Source: JAJXZJ01 sp050012855 (lineage in GTDB: Bacteria > Verrucomicrobiota > Verrucomicrobiia > Limisphaerales > J093). Taken from it: a DNA stretch of 64,000 nt. Shown here piece after piece: positions 34,773-44,485 of this stretch (the first letter of the stretch is position 1; every line of letters starts with the position of its first letter). Both the position numbers and the translations under genes were made by a program. The stretch is from the NCBI GenBank assembly GCA_050012855.1, contig JBEKGJ010000012.1, positions 30,543 to 94,542 on the forward strand, written 5' to 3'. The notes beneath the pieces were generated by a model. The model saw nothing but the letters and a program-made list of their open reading frames with translations. It had not been told where the DNA came from and ran no database searches.

Positions 34773-36926
34773 TCAGAACCGGACCGCCAGTTCGCGCGGC
34801 CGGGCCGTGTTGGTGAACCTCAGCCAGAGCAGGTTTGCTGGCGCGTCGTAGTGGAAGGCGGTCAGCGCGTCGTCGGCGAGCTTGACTGATTGAGGCGCTC
34901 GCGGCACGCGGAGCAGGACGACGGCGAGCGTATTGATCACGCCTTCAAGCGCCGCGCGGAACGCCCCGTCACTGGACTCCACGGTTCGCAGGCCGCAGGC
35001 CGAGGCCAGGACCGCAGGTGGACGGGCCTTCGCGGCGTCGAGGTCGAGCAAAAACCAGCGGGAACCGGGCGTCAGCGCGACCGCCGTACGCACTGTTAAC
35101 TCGGGATCGAAGAGGTTGACGAACCGGCCGCGCAAGGCGCGCGGTTCGCCGGCGACTGATTCGTCCAGGCCGGCGGCGATGACATAGCGGCCGCGGCGGA
35201 GCATCAGGTAATTCGTCTCCCGCCAGGGCAACCCGGCCGCCGCCGCCATCTGTTTTACGGCCGCCGCCACGGTGCGGTCCCCGTCGGCGCTGGTTGCCAG
35301 CTTGGCCGGGTTTTCCTTCAACCAGAGCAGTGAACCCTTGCCCACCTTCACCAGCGGGCCGCCCGCCGTGGCGTTCGCGCCGAGTTGGGCAAAGAGGTGT
35401 TCGCGCGGCGTGGCGAAGCTGAGCCCGCCGGTGTTCCACCATTCGCGAACCGCCGCGTAAGGATCGGTGTCGTCGTCGAAAACCACGAGACGCCCGCCGC
35501 GCTTGACCCAATCGGCGAGGGCGCCATGCACCTCCGGCCCGAGCGGTTTCATGCCGTGATAGGACAACAGCAGCACACGGAACGGGTCGAGATAGCCGGG
35601 AATGATCACGTTCTCGAGCTGCACGGGCGTCACCGGCATCCCGCGCTTGAGCAACGGCAGGGCGAGGCCATACACATGGCTCAGGTGCGGATCGCTCGAC
35701 GCCGGTTCCCCTCGCTGGAACATCAGGGAATCGCCCACCAGAACGCCCAGCCCGGAGGTGCCGCAATCCCACGTCACGGGCGTCTGCTTCAGGTCATTCA
35801 GCGCGGCCATCACGACCTGCAATTCGGTGGCATAGGCCGGCGGGATGGGCTCGCGCTCCGCCGGATGGCCCTTCTTCGGGTAGCGTCCGCCGAACACGCG
35901 TTCCGGCCAGGGCGCCACCTCGAATTGCGCCACCTCCGGCTGAAACAGCGACGCGGTCAGCGTAGACTCCCAGTTTGCGCGGTAATCGTCCCAATCGTGG
36001 TCCGGGTTGTCTTCGATGGGGTCGTTCAAATACCACACCGTGCGGCCGGTAGAGCGGACGAGATTCTGCATGACACCGTATTCGAGAAAGGCGGTTTCGA
36101 AGGTCCGCTCGCGCAACTGCCCGCGATAGAGGTTGGCCGTGCGCGCGGTGCCGGTCCACACCTGCGCGATGTAACCGTCGCAGCCCTGGAGCCGCGCCAG
36201 GCTCGATTCCGGGCTGACGATCCGCCAATGCGCGTAGTTCAACAGGCTGTGAGTGGGGACATAACACCGCACGTGGCGGCCAGTGCGGCGGTTGTAGTCC
36301 TGCACGTAATCGAACACCTGCTGCAAGGCGCGGCGGTAGAGGAAATACTTCAGTTTCGAGGCCCGCCATTGGGCATCCACCGAAGCGTGGGGCGGCTGCC
36401 AGTCCTCGCCGTAGAACTTCCGCCATTCGCGCTTGAAACCCTCCGAGTAGCCGCTGCGCACCCAGAACTCGGGTTCCTCGAGATGAATTGCCGCCGCGCC
36501 GGCCTCGAGCGCGCGCTGCACACCGACACACAGGAACTTCCCGAAGTTCTCCCCCGGGCACATGTAGTACACGTCGCCGCCGTGGCTGACCTTGTGACCA
36601 TTGCGCTCGGTCTGCGCCTCGTCCTCGTGATTCACGCCATCGAAGCGGCCATAGAGATAATCCTGGTAGCCACCCCACGAGACGCCGGTCATCACGTGGA
36701 TGCGATACCCGCGGTCGCGCCAGGACGCGATCCGCGCCGGCAGGCCCGCGTCAATGCCATAGACGATCGCCACGTCGGAGCGGAGATTGGCGACATCCGA
36801 ATAAGCGCCTCCCGTCTGGAAGCAGGTCCGCTCCGATGCCTGCTCGACCGGGTCCGCCGGGAACGGTTGACCCAGGAGCGGGAGCGGCCAGAGCCAGGAA
36901 ATGACGCAGGCCAGCGTGCGTTTCAC
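34773..36926 (-). CDS. Hypothetical exported protein, GH42-like features
   Basis: A 717-residue exported protein. VKRTLACVISWLWPLPLLG is a signal peptide; the GTG at 36926 is chosen because longer in-frame readings pass through repeat DNA at 36975-37049. The central region has glycosidase-like elements (IHLEEPEFWVRSGYSEGF, RTGRHVRCYVPTHSLLNY). The C-terminal portion VLLLSYHGMKPLGPEVHG, ALADWVKRGGRLVVFDDD resembles the glutamine-amidotransferase-like trimerisation domain found in GH42 beta-galactosidases. A glycoside hydrolase role is likely but no catalytic pair is established. The gene is bracketed by two copies of the same palindromic element. Confidence 0.7.
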   Translation of the reverse strand: MKRTLACVISWLWPLPLLGQPFPADPVEQASERTCFQTGGAYSDVANLRSDVAIVYGIDAGLPARIASWRDRGYRIHVMTGVSWGGYQDYLYGRFDGVNHEDEAQTERNGHKVSHGGDVYYMCPGENFGKFLCVGVQRALEAGAAAIHLEEPEFWVRSGYSEGFKREWRKFYGEDWQPPHASVDAQWRASKLKYFLYRRALQQVFDYVQDYNRRTGRHVRCYVPTHSLLNYAHWRIVSPESSLARLQGCDGYIAQVWTGTARTANLYRGQLRERTFETAFLEYGVMQNLVRSTGRTVWYLNDPIEDNPDHDWDDYRANWESTLTASLFQPEVAQFEVAPWPERVFGGRYPKKGHPAEREPIPPAYATELQVVMAALNDLKQTPVTWDCGTSGLGVLVGDSLMFQRGEPASSDPHLSHVYGLALPLLKRGMPVTPVQLENVIIPGYLDPFRVLLLSYHGMKPLGPEVHGALADWVKRGGRLVVFDDDTDPYAAVREWWNTGGLSFATPREHLFAQLGANATAGGPLVKVGKGSLLWLKENPAKLATSADGDRTVAAAVKQMAAAAGLPWRETNYLMLRRGRYVIAAGLDESVAGEPRALRGRFVNLFDPELTVRTAVALTPGSRWFLLDLDAAKARPPAVLASACGLRTVESSDGAFRAALEGVINTLAVVLLRVPRAPQSVKLADDALTAFHYDAPANLLWLRFTNTARPRELAVRF

Positions 36927-36974
36927 GATGCCGCCAGCCTGCCTGCGGCCGGCGAAAGTCGCAATGCCCAAAGT

Positions 36975-37049
36975 GTAGCGGCGGCTCGGGAGAGCGCCGC
37001 CATCTGCAGGAAAACGGGAAAGTGCGGCGGTCTGCCGACCCGCCGCTAC
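36975..37049. repeat. Palindromic repeat element, copy 2 (short form)
   Basis: A 75-bp element with 10-bp terminal inverted repeats gtagcggcgg and ccgccgctac, and the internal gagcgccgccatctg and gtgcggcggtctgccgacc blocks shared with 34573-34757. It lacks the extra internal palindromes of copy 1. It lies just upstream of the GTG start of the exported protein, in the same orientation as copy 1. The remainder of the 36927-37390 gap holds the heptanucleotide tract and no gene. Confidence 0.7.
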
Positions 37050-37244
37050 GACACCACGCCCGGCTACGCGGACACCGCTCCGTTCCCGCCGGTGCCCACC
37101 AAATGGACCTACAAAGCCATCTCCCAAAACAAGAATGACGCTCTGGGAAGAACACGCGCCTCGCGTGTCTCTGGCCGGCGCCCTCGCCGGGCGGGCCCGC
37201 GCAGACTCACACCCCTGCCGCCCAGCGGTCGGCCGGCCACCCAG

Positions 37245-37314
37245 GCGAGGGGCGAGGGGTGAATTTCGAATTTGGAATTGCGAACTGCGAACTGCGAACG
37301 GCAAGGGCGAAGGC
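37245..37314. repeat. Degenerate heptanucleotide tandem repeat, tract 4
   Basis: Ten 7-bp units in register: gcgaggg twice, gtgaatt, tcgaatt, tggaatt, gcgaact twice, gcgaacg, gcaaggg, cgaaggc. The tract lies about 75 bp upstream of the C45 peptidase gene. Confidence 0.75.
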
Positions 37315-37390
37315 GCGCGACATCCGACCGCGCCGCATTTCGCTGGCGTCCCCCGCCGCTTCAGCTACCTTTCCCCCATTCGTTGATGTT

Positions 37391-39325
37391 ATGAAGCCGA
37401 TGCGTTTTACCCTCTTGCTGGTCGTCCTGCTGCTCGCTGCCGCTCCGCTCGGCAGTCAACCCCCCACCGCGCCGGGCAAGTCGCCCCAGGAAATCCTCGC
37501 GCAGGCCATCGGCAAGGTGGTCAACCTGATCGAGCCGCTCTCCAACACGCCGCCGCACACGATCAGCGCCACGATCAAGCTGGTGGAGGCGGACGGCGAT
37601 GCCACCACGCTGGCCGGCCACACCGCCGAGCTGGCCTTCCAGGCACCCGACCGGTTGCGCCTGGCCACGCAGGTGGAAGGGCGCGAGTTGGTGCTGGGAC
37701 GCGATGGTCCGCAGCTCTGGATTTACGCGCCGGGAAAGAAATTTGGCGTCATCGGCGTGACCAACGTCGCGCGGTTCGCCACCGCCCCGGACAAACTCGA
37801 CAACACCGTGTTGCCGGCCTGGCAACTTCCCCTGCCCCGGCCGCAATTGCTCGTGCTGGCGCTTTTCCTGCAGGTGGAGGGACTGCCGGATGAAACGGTT
37901 GACGGGCTGAACTGCCGGGTCCTCCACGGCACACCGTTGCCGCAGGCGATTGATGCCCTTGGCCTGCCCAAGGGCGAACTCAAGGTCTGGTTGCGCGAAA
38001 CCGACTTGCTGCCCGTGCGCATTCACGTCGCCAACGAACACGGTCGCGGCGCCACGATCGAGCTGCAACACCTCACCGTCGCCGAACCCTGGCCCACGGA
38101 GAAATGGCAACTCGACGCGCCGGCCGATGCGCAGGTGGACAAGGTCGCCCTGAGCCACCTGACCCGGTTCCTGCCGGCGGCGTGGGCTTTGCTCAACCAG
38201 AAGATTCCCACGCTCGGCCCCGTCACCGGCGAACGCAAAGTGCTCGCCACCGATGGCGAGGGCCGCCTGGAAGACCACGACGGCACCAAGGTCCTCTTCC
38301 TCAAGGGCACACCCGAGGACATGGGGCACCAGGAAGGCACGCTGCTCCGCGCCCAGGTGCGCGATCTCGTCAGCAAGATCCTCTACGGCGTCGGGGTCGG
38401 CAGTTCCTTCGAGAAGGGCCACTGGTTCTTCGGTGAAATCGAGCAGGCCCAAAAGCGAATCCAGCCGTTCATTGACGAACGCTGTTTGCGCGAGCTGGAC
38501 GCGATGGCGCTGGCCGCCAACCTTGACCGCGAGGAAGTGCGTCTGGCGAACTTCTTCCCCGAGCTGTTCCATTGCAGCGGCTTCTCGGTCAGCGGCAAGG
38601 CCACCGTGGATGGCCGCATGTACCACGGGCGCATTCTCGACTACATGCGTGGCGTCGGGCTCGAACCGAACGCCGTCGTGATCGTCAGCCAGCCCGACCG
38701 CGGTTACGCCTGGGTCAACATCAGCTACGCCGGGTTCGTCGGCTCGGTCACCGCCATGAACGAAAAACACATCTCGATCGGCGAGATGGGCGGCCGGGGC
38801 CAGGGCCAATGGGATGGCAAGCCGATGGCCCAACTCCTGCGCGAAGTCATGGAGAAGGCGGCCACCCTCGATGAGGCGGTGGACATCATGCGCCGGGGTC
38901 CGCGAACCTGCGAGTATTACTATGTCATTTCCGACGGCACGCGGAAACAGGCGGTGGGCATCGCCGCCACGCCGACCACTTTCGAGGTGATCCACGCCGG
39001 CGAAGCGAATCCGCGGCTGCCCCACGCCATCGCCGACGCCGTGTTGATGAGTGCCGGTGACCGCTACGAGGAACTGGCCCGGCGCGTGCAGGCCGGGTAT
39101 GGAAAACTCGACGCCGACGGCGCCCGGCACCTGATGGACCGGCCGGTCTGCATGAACTCCAACCTGCATTCCGTGCTGTTCGCGCCAGACACGCTGGATT
39201 TCTGGGTGGCCAACGCGGACGCGAAGAACGTCGCCAGCGCCTGTCGCTTCACCCATTACAACCTCGCTGCGCTGTTGGGCCGCGCGTCCGAGACCGGCAC
39301 GGTTCCGGCCACTGCAGCCCGCTGA
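37391..39325 (+). CDS. Exported LolA/DUF2092-like plus C45-type N-terminal-nucleophile hydrolase fusion
   Basis: A 644-residue exported two-domain protein. MKPMRFTLLLVVLLLAAAPL is a signal peptide. Residues about 30-270 form a beta-rich LolA/DUF2092-like lipoprotein-sorting fold (ATIKLVEADGDATT, FQAPDRLRLATQVEGREL). Residues about 300-640 resemble the peptidase C45/acyl-CoA:6-aminopenicillanate acyltransferase family, with the likely nucleophile Cys395 in HCSGFSVSGKATVDGRMYHG and RILDYMRG. This family usually self-cleaves to expose the Cys, but here it follows FHC in a continuous chain. Both domains suggest cell-envelope work; the substrate is unknown. The ATG at 37391 directly precedes the signal peptide. 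Confidence 0.75.
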   Translation: MKPMRFTLLLVVLLLAAAPLGSQPPTAPGKSPQEILAQAIGKVVNLIEPLSNTPPHTISATIKLVEADGDATTLAGHTAELAFQAPDRLRLATQVEGRELVLGRDGPQLWIYAPGKKFGVIGVTNVARFATAPDKLDNTVLPAWQLPLPRPQLLVLALFLQVEGLPDETVDGLNCRVLHGTPLPQAIDALGLPKGELKVWLRETDLLPVRIHVANEHGRGATIELQHLTVAEPWPTEKWQLDAPADAQVDKVALSHLTRFLPAAWALLNQKIPTLGPVTGERKVLATDGEGRLEDHDGTKVLFLKGTPEDMGHQEGTLLRAQVRDLVSKILYGVGVGSSFEKGHWFFGEIEQAQKRIQPFIDERCLRELDAMALAANLDREEVRLANFFPELFHCSGFSVSGKATVDGRMYHGRILDYMRGVGLEPNAVVIVSQPDRGYAWVNISYAGFVGSVTAMNEKHISIGEMGGRGQGQWDGKPMAQLLREVMEKAATLDEAVDIMRRGPRTCEYYYVISDGTRKQAVGIAATPTTFEVIHAGEANPRLPHAIADAVLMSAGDRYEELARRVQAGYGKLDADGARHLMDRPVCMNSNLHSVLFAPDTLDFWVANADAKNVASACRFTHYNLAALLGRASETGTVPATAAR

Positions 39326-39401
39326 GCCGGTTGCGGGCAGGGCCGCAGGGGGCCGTTGTTTCCGCTTTCAACGCGGGGGGCCGGACTGGTAGCTTCGGCC
39401 C

Positions 39402-39806
39402 ATGTCTGAAATCGTTCAGTATGTCAACCATGGCGCCTCGCTGATCACCCCGCTGGTGGTGGAAAAGGTGATGCGCCGGTTGCCGCTCTGGAAGGTGGAG
39501 TTCGCCCAGATTGACGCCCCCCAACACCCGCACCTGGTTGCTCAACTGCAACTCCTGGCGGATGCGGTCGAGGATTCCGCCGACGGCGCCTACAAGGAAC
39601 TGCCCTACTGCGCCTTCGCGGCCGCGGTCTTTGCGCTGACCTATGGGCACAAGACGATGGACCTGATTCCCGACCATAAGGGCGACCTCGGCCGCGCCGA
39701 CGATTCGAGCGTCGTTCGCGCCGTCCTGATCCAGCACGAAAGCGCCTTCGCCAGGTACGCCACCGCCCACGGCGTCGAGTGGAACCGCGTCAGCACCAAA
39801 CCGTAG
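39402..39806 (+). CDS. YkvA-like DUF1232 protein
   Basis: A 134-residue protein. The block KTMDLIPDHKGDLGRADDSSVV matches the DUF1232/YkvA consensus, in which LIPD and a following Gly-x-x-Asp-Asp are conserved. The family is of unknown function, often membrane-associated; here the N-terminal half (VEKVMRRLPLWKVEF) is amphipathic. The gene ends 25 bp before the next same-strand gene, suggesting co-transcription. Confidence 0.7.
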   Translation: MSEIVQYVNHGASLITPLVVEKVMRRLPLWKVEFAQIDAPQHPHLVAQLQLLADAVEDSADGAYKELPYCAFAAAVFALTYGHKTMDLIPDHKGDLGRADDSSVVRAVLIQHESAFARYATAHGVEWNRVSTKP

Positions 39807-39831
39807 GTCACGGCTTCCATCCCCGCACCGC

Positions 39832-41232
39832 ATGACCCGCCCGGTGCCCAGCACGCACGAAAAGGCGCTCCAGATCAATCTGGACGCGTCCACCTATGGC
39901 GCGTTCGCCGAGATCGGCGCCGGCCAGGAGGTGGCCCGGTGGTTCTTCCGCGTTGGCGGTGCCGCCGGGACCATCGCCAAGACCATTTCCGCGTACGATA
40001 TGACGGTCAGCGACGCCATCTACGGCCCGTGCGAGCGCTACGTCAGCCGGCAGCGGCTGGAACGCATGTTGGGCTACGAATACGGCCTCCAGCAGGAACG
40101 GCTCCAGGCCCAGCGCGGCGCCGCCACCCGCTTCTTCGTGTTCGCCGACACCGTCGCCGCCCGCAGTTATTCGCGCAATGACGACTGGCACGGCTGGATG
40201 GGCATCCGTTTCCAGACGCGCCCGCTGACGCCGCCCTGCGACATCATCATTCATGTGCGGATGCACGACCGCGAAAACGTCCAGCAGCAGGAGGCATTGG
40301 GCATCATGGGCGTCAACCTCGTCTTCGCCGCCCTGTGCCTCCATGACCGGACGGACGAACTCCTGTCGGCGCTCACCGACAACCTGGGCCCGGAACGCGT
40401 CGAGGTGGACATGGTCAAGTTTTCGGGACCGGGCTTCGCCGGGGTGGACAACCGCCTCATGGCGCTGCAACTCGTCCAGCGCGGCCTCACCAATGCCGCC
40501 ATGTTCACCGCCGACGGCGAGGTGGTGCAGGCCGCCGAGGTGCTTTACAAAAAGGCCATCCTCGTCGAACGCGGCCGCTTCCGCCCCGTCACCCGCGCCA
40601 CGGTGGACATGCTCGAGTGCGCCCGCACCGAGTTCCTCCGCGAGCCCCACGTCCGCGGCGAGGAGGTCGTCGTGCTGATGGAGATGACGCTCAGGAACCT
40701 CGCCGAGGCCGGCGTCATTGACCCGAAGGATTTTCTCGACCGCGTGGATACCCTCGGCTCCCTGGGCCAGACGGTGCTCATTTCCAACTACGGCGAGTTT
40801 CACCGCCTCGCCGCGTTTCTGTTCGGCTGCACGAAAAAACAGATCGGCCTGGTCATGGGCGTCCCCACGCTGCAGGAAATCTTCGAGGAGAAATACTACG
40901 CCGATCTCGAAGGCGGCATCCTCGAATCCTTCGGTCGTCTGTTCAAAAACGATCTCAAGCTCTACATCTATCCCTACCGCGACCCGGCCACGGGCACGAT
41001 CATCACCGCCGCGGACCTGCCGGTGGCACCGCACCTCCGCCCGCTGCACGCCTACCTCTTGCAGAACCGTTTCATCCAGGACCTCGCCACGCCGCATGCG
41101 GACTGCCTCCCGATCTTCTCACCCGACGTGCTCCAGCGCATCCGTCAAAACGATGCGGTCTGGGAGACGATGGTGCCGCCGCAGGTCGCCGGGATGATCA
41201 AGGAGCGGAAACTTTTCGGCTACCGGGGCTGA
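39832..41232 (+). CDS. Conserved hypothetical protein, ~466 residues
   Basis: A soluble protein of 466 residues without a signal peptide or membrane segment. Motifs include ALQINLDASTYGAFAEIGAGQEVARWFFR near the start (shown in parts: INLDASTYGAFAEIGAG), GTIAKTISAYDMTVSDAIYG, and IGLVMGVPTLQEIFEEKYY. I remember related proteins as widespread in Bacteroidota and sometimes mis-named TonB-dependent receptor, but the sequence has no receptor features. The function is unknown. It is likely in an operon with the DUF1232 gene, and the SNF2 helicase starts 56 bp downstream on the same strand. Confidence 0.7.
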   Translation: MTRPVPSTHEKALQINLDASTYGAFAEIGAGQEVARWFFRVGGAAGTIAKTISAYDMTVSDAIYGPCERYVSRQRLERMLGYEYGLQQERLQAQRGAATRFFVFADTVAARSYSRNDDWHGWMGIRFQTRPLTPPCDIIIHVRMHDRENVQQQEALGIMGVNLVFAALCLHDRTDELLSALTDNLGPERVEVDMVKFSGPGFAGVDNRLMALQLVQRGLTNAAMFTADGEVVQAAEVLYKKAILVERGRFRPVTRATVDMLECARTEFLREPHVRGEEVVVLMEMTLRNLAEAGVIDPKDFLDRVDTLGSLGQTVLISNYGEFHRLAAFLFGCTKKQIGLVMGVPTLQEIFEEKYYADLEGGILESFGRLFKNDLKLYIYPYRDPATGTIITAADLPVAPHLRPLHAYLLQNRFIQDLATPHADCLPIFSPDVLQRIRQNDAVWETMVPPQVAGMIKERKLFGYRG

Positions 41233-41287
41233 ATTCCACGCCGCCACCCATGAACGCCGCGGGCCACCGGGCGAATCCGGCCGTTCG

Positions 41288-44200
41288 ATGAATTCCGCTG
41301 ATCTCACCGCCGAGTTGCTCAGCCGCATCGCCGGATGGGAGGCGGTAAAACAGGCGCGCGGCATCGTGGCCGCTGGACGCGTCCGCGAGGCGACCTGGGC
41401 GCCGCCTCGCCTCACCGGCCTGGTCCAGGATGGCGGCACCAGCCTCCGCACCGGCCTCGTCATCCATGATGCCATCAACGTGGACAACCTCTGCTCCTGC
41501 CGCGCCGCGCGGCGCGACGGCATCATCTGCCCTCACGCGGTCGCCGTCGGCCTGCAGGTCATTGCCGACCGCGAGCGCCCCGCGCCCGTCGCCGAGCCGC
41601 CAGTGCCGGCCAAACCCGACCGCCCCGCGGGCCACCATCTGCAACGCGCGTCCGCCAACGAAGCCGGCGAGCCCGTCGAACTCCATGTCATCCTGCCGCC
41701 GAACTTCGCGACCGCCCTGGCCAAGGGCCGCGTCATGGTGGTGATCGAAGCCGCCTGGCGACGCGGGCGCGCGCCGCTGAATACGCTGCCCCTGACCACG
41801 CCCTTTTCGTTCGCGCCGGAGGATCTGGCACTGCTCGACGCGCTGGAGACCCTCGCCGGCGAGCCGGCGGGCATGGTCATGCTGTCGGCGAAAGAGTTTG
41901 GCGCGTTGTTGATCCCGCTGACCGGCCATCCGCGCGTCACCCTCGGTCGCCAACAACCGTTCACGGTGACGGCGACGCCGTTGTCCTTGGAAATCCAGGC
42001 CACGTTGGCGTCCACCGGTGAAATCGCCCTCTGCCTCACCGGTACGGCACCAGCCTGGCTGGACACAGGCGAGGCCCTCTGGGCCCTGCGCGACAACACG
42101 CTTGCCCCCGTCAGTCTGCCGCCAAGCTGCCGCGGAGTGCGGCATGGTCCCCTGCACTTCCCGCGCGTCCAGGTCCCCGCGCTGCTGGGCCAGGACTGGG
42201 CGGCTCTTTGTGCGGGCGCCCGGGTAACCGCCAATTTTCAGCCGGAGGATTTCACCCTCGAGCCATTGACACCGCGCTTCCAACTGGAACTCAAGGGCGG
42301 CCTCGCGCAATTAGAAGCCACCTTGCGCTGCACCTACGGCGACCGCACCGTCGCTCCCGGCAAGCTCGCGCCCGATGAGCCGCCCTGGTTGCCTGATCCG
42401 GCTTCACCGACCCGTTACCTCACCCGCGATTTCGCGGCGGAGCAATCCGCCGTGGCCCGGTTGCTGCGGGCCGGGTTCACGGCACCGGATGTGGCGGGCT
42501 GCTGCCGCCTGGCGGGAGAGAACGGCGTCCTGAACTTCTTTGCCCGCGAATTTCCGCGGCTCCAGCGCGAATGGCAGGTCACGCTGGAAGAGCGCCTGGA
42601 ACGCAGCACCACCAAGTTGGAACGCATCGAACCCGCCTTCGCCATCACGCCCTCGGGCGAGGATTGGTTCGATCTCCAGGTCGGTTTTGCCACGTCGTCC
42701 GGCGAGAGATTCTCCGCCGCCGACGTTCAGCGGCTCGTGCTGTCCGGCCAGTCGCACACGCGCCTGCGTAACGGCCACATCGCCCTGCTCGACACCGGCG
42801 CCGTCGAGGAGTTGCAACAGGTGCTGGTGGATTGCGATCCGCAACAGCAGGCGGGCGGCTATCGCTTCGCCGACACGCAGGCCGGGTTTCTCGAAGCCAC
42901 CCTGCGCCAGCAGCCCGGCTGGCAGGTCCAGGCGCCGGCCGCCTGGCAGGAGCGCGTCCGCCAGCAGCGCGGCGACGCGCGGCTTGACTGCCCGCCGCTG
43001 GGCTCGCTTGAAGCCGTGCTCCGGCCCTACCAAAAACATGGGGTCGCCTGGCTCGCCTTCCTCCGGCGGAACGGATTTGGTGGCGTCCTCGCCGACGACA
43101 TGGGCCTGGGCAAGACCGTGCAGGTCCTCGCGCTCTTCCAGTCGCTCAAGCAAGCGATTTCCGCTGAACCGGCTCCGGCTCCGCACCTGGTCGTGTGTCC
43201 GACCAGCCTGGTCACCAACTGGGCCGCCGAAGCGGCGAAGTTCACGCCCGGTCTGCGGGTGCTCGCCCTCCACGGCGCCGAGCGCCACGCGCGCTTTGCG
43301 GAGATTCCGCGGCACGATCTGGTCGTCACCAGCTACGCCCTGATCCGCCGCGACGCCGAACTCTATCGCGAGTTCGCCTTCGACACCGCCGTGCTCGACG
43401 AGGCGCAGCACATCAAGAACCGGGCGACGCAAAATGCGCAGGCGGTCAAGGCGATCCGGTCGCGCCACCGGCTCGTGCTCACCGGCACGCCCATCGAAAA
43501 CTCGGTCCTCGACCTCTGGTCCATCTTCGATTTTCTCATGCCGGGTTACCTCGGGGCGGCGGCGGATTTCCGCGAGCGCTACGAGCTGCCGATTTCCCGC
43601 GACCGCGACGAGGCGGCGCAAGCCCGGTTGGTGCGCCGCGTGCGCCCCTTCCTGCTGCGCCGGCTGAAGCGCGAAGTGGCCGCCGATCTGCCGGCCAAGC
43701 TGGAACAGGTTTCGTTTTGCGAATTGACCGAAGACCAGGCCGCCGTTTACCGCCAGTTGCTCGAGGCCAGCCGGCGTGAAGTGCTCGACGCCGTCGGCGC
43801 GCAGGGCCTGGCCAAAAGCCGGATGGTCGTGTTGACCACGCTCCTGCGCCTGCGCCAGGTGTGCTGCGACCTGCGGCTGTTGAAACTGCCGGGAACGCCG
43901 CCGGAAACGGCGTCCGCGAAGCTGGAGCTGTTCAGCGAACTGCTCGAGGAGATCCTCGATGGCGGGCACCGCGCGCTCGTTTTCAGCCAGTTCACCTCCA
44001 TGCTCGCTTTCCTGCGCGAGCGGCTCACCGCCGACGGGGTCGGCTTCTGCTACCTCGACGGCTCGACCACCGACCGCGCCGCCGTCGTGCGCCGTTTCCA
44101 GACCAGCCCCGACGTGCCGGTGTTTCTCATCAGCCTCAAGGCGGGCGGCACCGGCCTGAACCTCACCGCCGCCGACACGGTCATCCATTTCGATCCCTGG

Positions 44201-44419
44201 TGGAATCCCGCGGTGGAAGCGCAGGCCACCGACCGGGCGCATCGGATCGGTCAGACGCGCATCGTGACCAGTTACAAATTGATCGCCCGCGGCACGGTCG
44301 AGGAAAAAATCCTGCGCCTGCAGGAGCGCAAACGCGCCACGCTCGCCACCGTGCTGGGCGAGGAATCGCTCGCGGGCGCGCTCGACTGGGACGAAATCCA
44401 GGAGCTGCTCGCCGATTGA
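41288..44419 (+). CDS. SNF2/RapA-family DNA-dependent ATPase with SWIM zinc finger
   Basis: A 1043-residue cytoplasmic DNA translocase. An N-terminal SWIM zinc finger has Cys69, Cys71, Cys81 and His83 (CxCx9CxH). After a long middle region (about 90-570) comes the SNF2 core: Walker A GLGKT (Lys609), DEAQ (704-707), FLMPGYLGAAADF and HFDPWWNPAVEAQATDRAHRIGQ near the C-terminus. Proteins of this family remodel protein-DNA or RNA polymerase complexes. In bacteria SWIM-SNF2 proteins are often near restriction or phage-defence systems, but no other defence gene is seen here. RadC follows 66 bp downstream, suggesting a DNA-repair context. Confidence 0.92.
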   Translation: MNSADLTAELLSRIAGWEAVKQARGIVAAGRVREATWAPPRLTGLVQDGGTSLRTGLVIHDAINVDNLCSCRAARRDGIICPHAVAVGLQVIADRERPAPVAEPPVPAKPDRPAGHHLQRASANEAGEPVELHVILPPNFATALAKGRVMVVIEAAWRRGRAPLNTLPLTTPFSFAPEDLALLDALETLAGEPAGMVMLSAKEFGALLIPLTGHPRVTLGRQQPFTVTATPLSLEIQATLASTGEIALCLTGTAPAWLDTGEALWALRDNTLAPVSLPPSCRGVRHGPLHFPRVQVPALLGQDWAALCAGARVTANFQPEDFTLEPLTPRFQLELKGGLAQLEATLRCTYGDRTVAPGKLAPDEPPWLPDPASPTRYLTRDFAAEQSAVARLLRAGFTAPDVAGCCRLAGENGVLNFFAREFPRLQREWQVTLEERLERSTTKLERIEPAFAITPSGEDWFDLQVGFATSSGERFSAADVQRLVLSGQSHTRLRNGHIALLDTGAVEELQQVLVDCDPQQQAGGYRFADTQAGFLEATLRQQPGWQVQAPAAWQERVRQQRGDARLDCPPLGSLEAVLRPYQKHGVAWLAFLRRNGFGGVLADDMGLGKTVQVLALFQSLKQAISAEPAPAPHLVVCPTSLVTNWAAEAAKFTPGLRVLALHGAERHARFAEIPRHDLVVTSYALIRRDAELYREFAFDTAVLDEAQHIKNRATQNAQAVKAIRSRHRLVLTGTPIENSVLDLWSIFDFLMPGYLGAAADFRERYELPISRDRDEAAQARLVRRVRPFLLRRLKREVAADLPAKLEQVSFCELTEDQAAVYRQLLEASRREVLDAVGAQGLAKSRMVVLTTLLRLRQVCCDLRLLKLPGTPPETASAKLELFSELLEEILDGGHRALVFSQFTSMLAFLRERLTADGVGFCYLDGSTTDRAAVVRRFQTSPDVPVFLISLKAGGTGLNLTAADTVIHFDPWWNPAVEAQATDRAHRIGQTRIVTSYKLIARGTVEEKILRLQERKRATLATVLGEESLAGALDWDEIQELLAD

Positions 44420-44485
44420 GCTCGCCGCTTTTCCCGGCCGGTTTTTCCCCATTGAATTTCGCCGGCGTCAGCGGAAGATTCCCCC

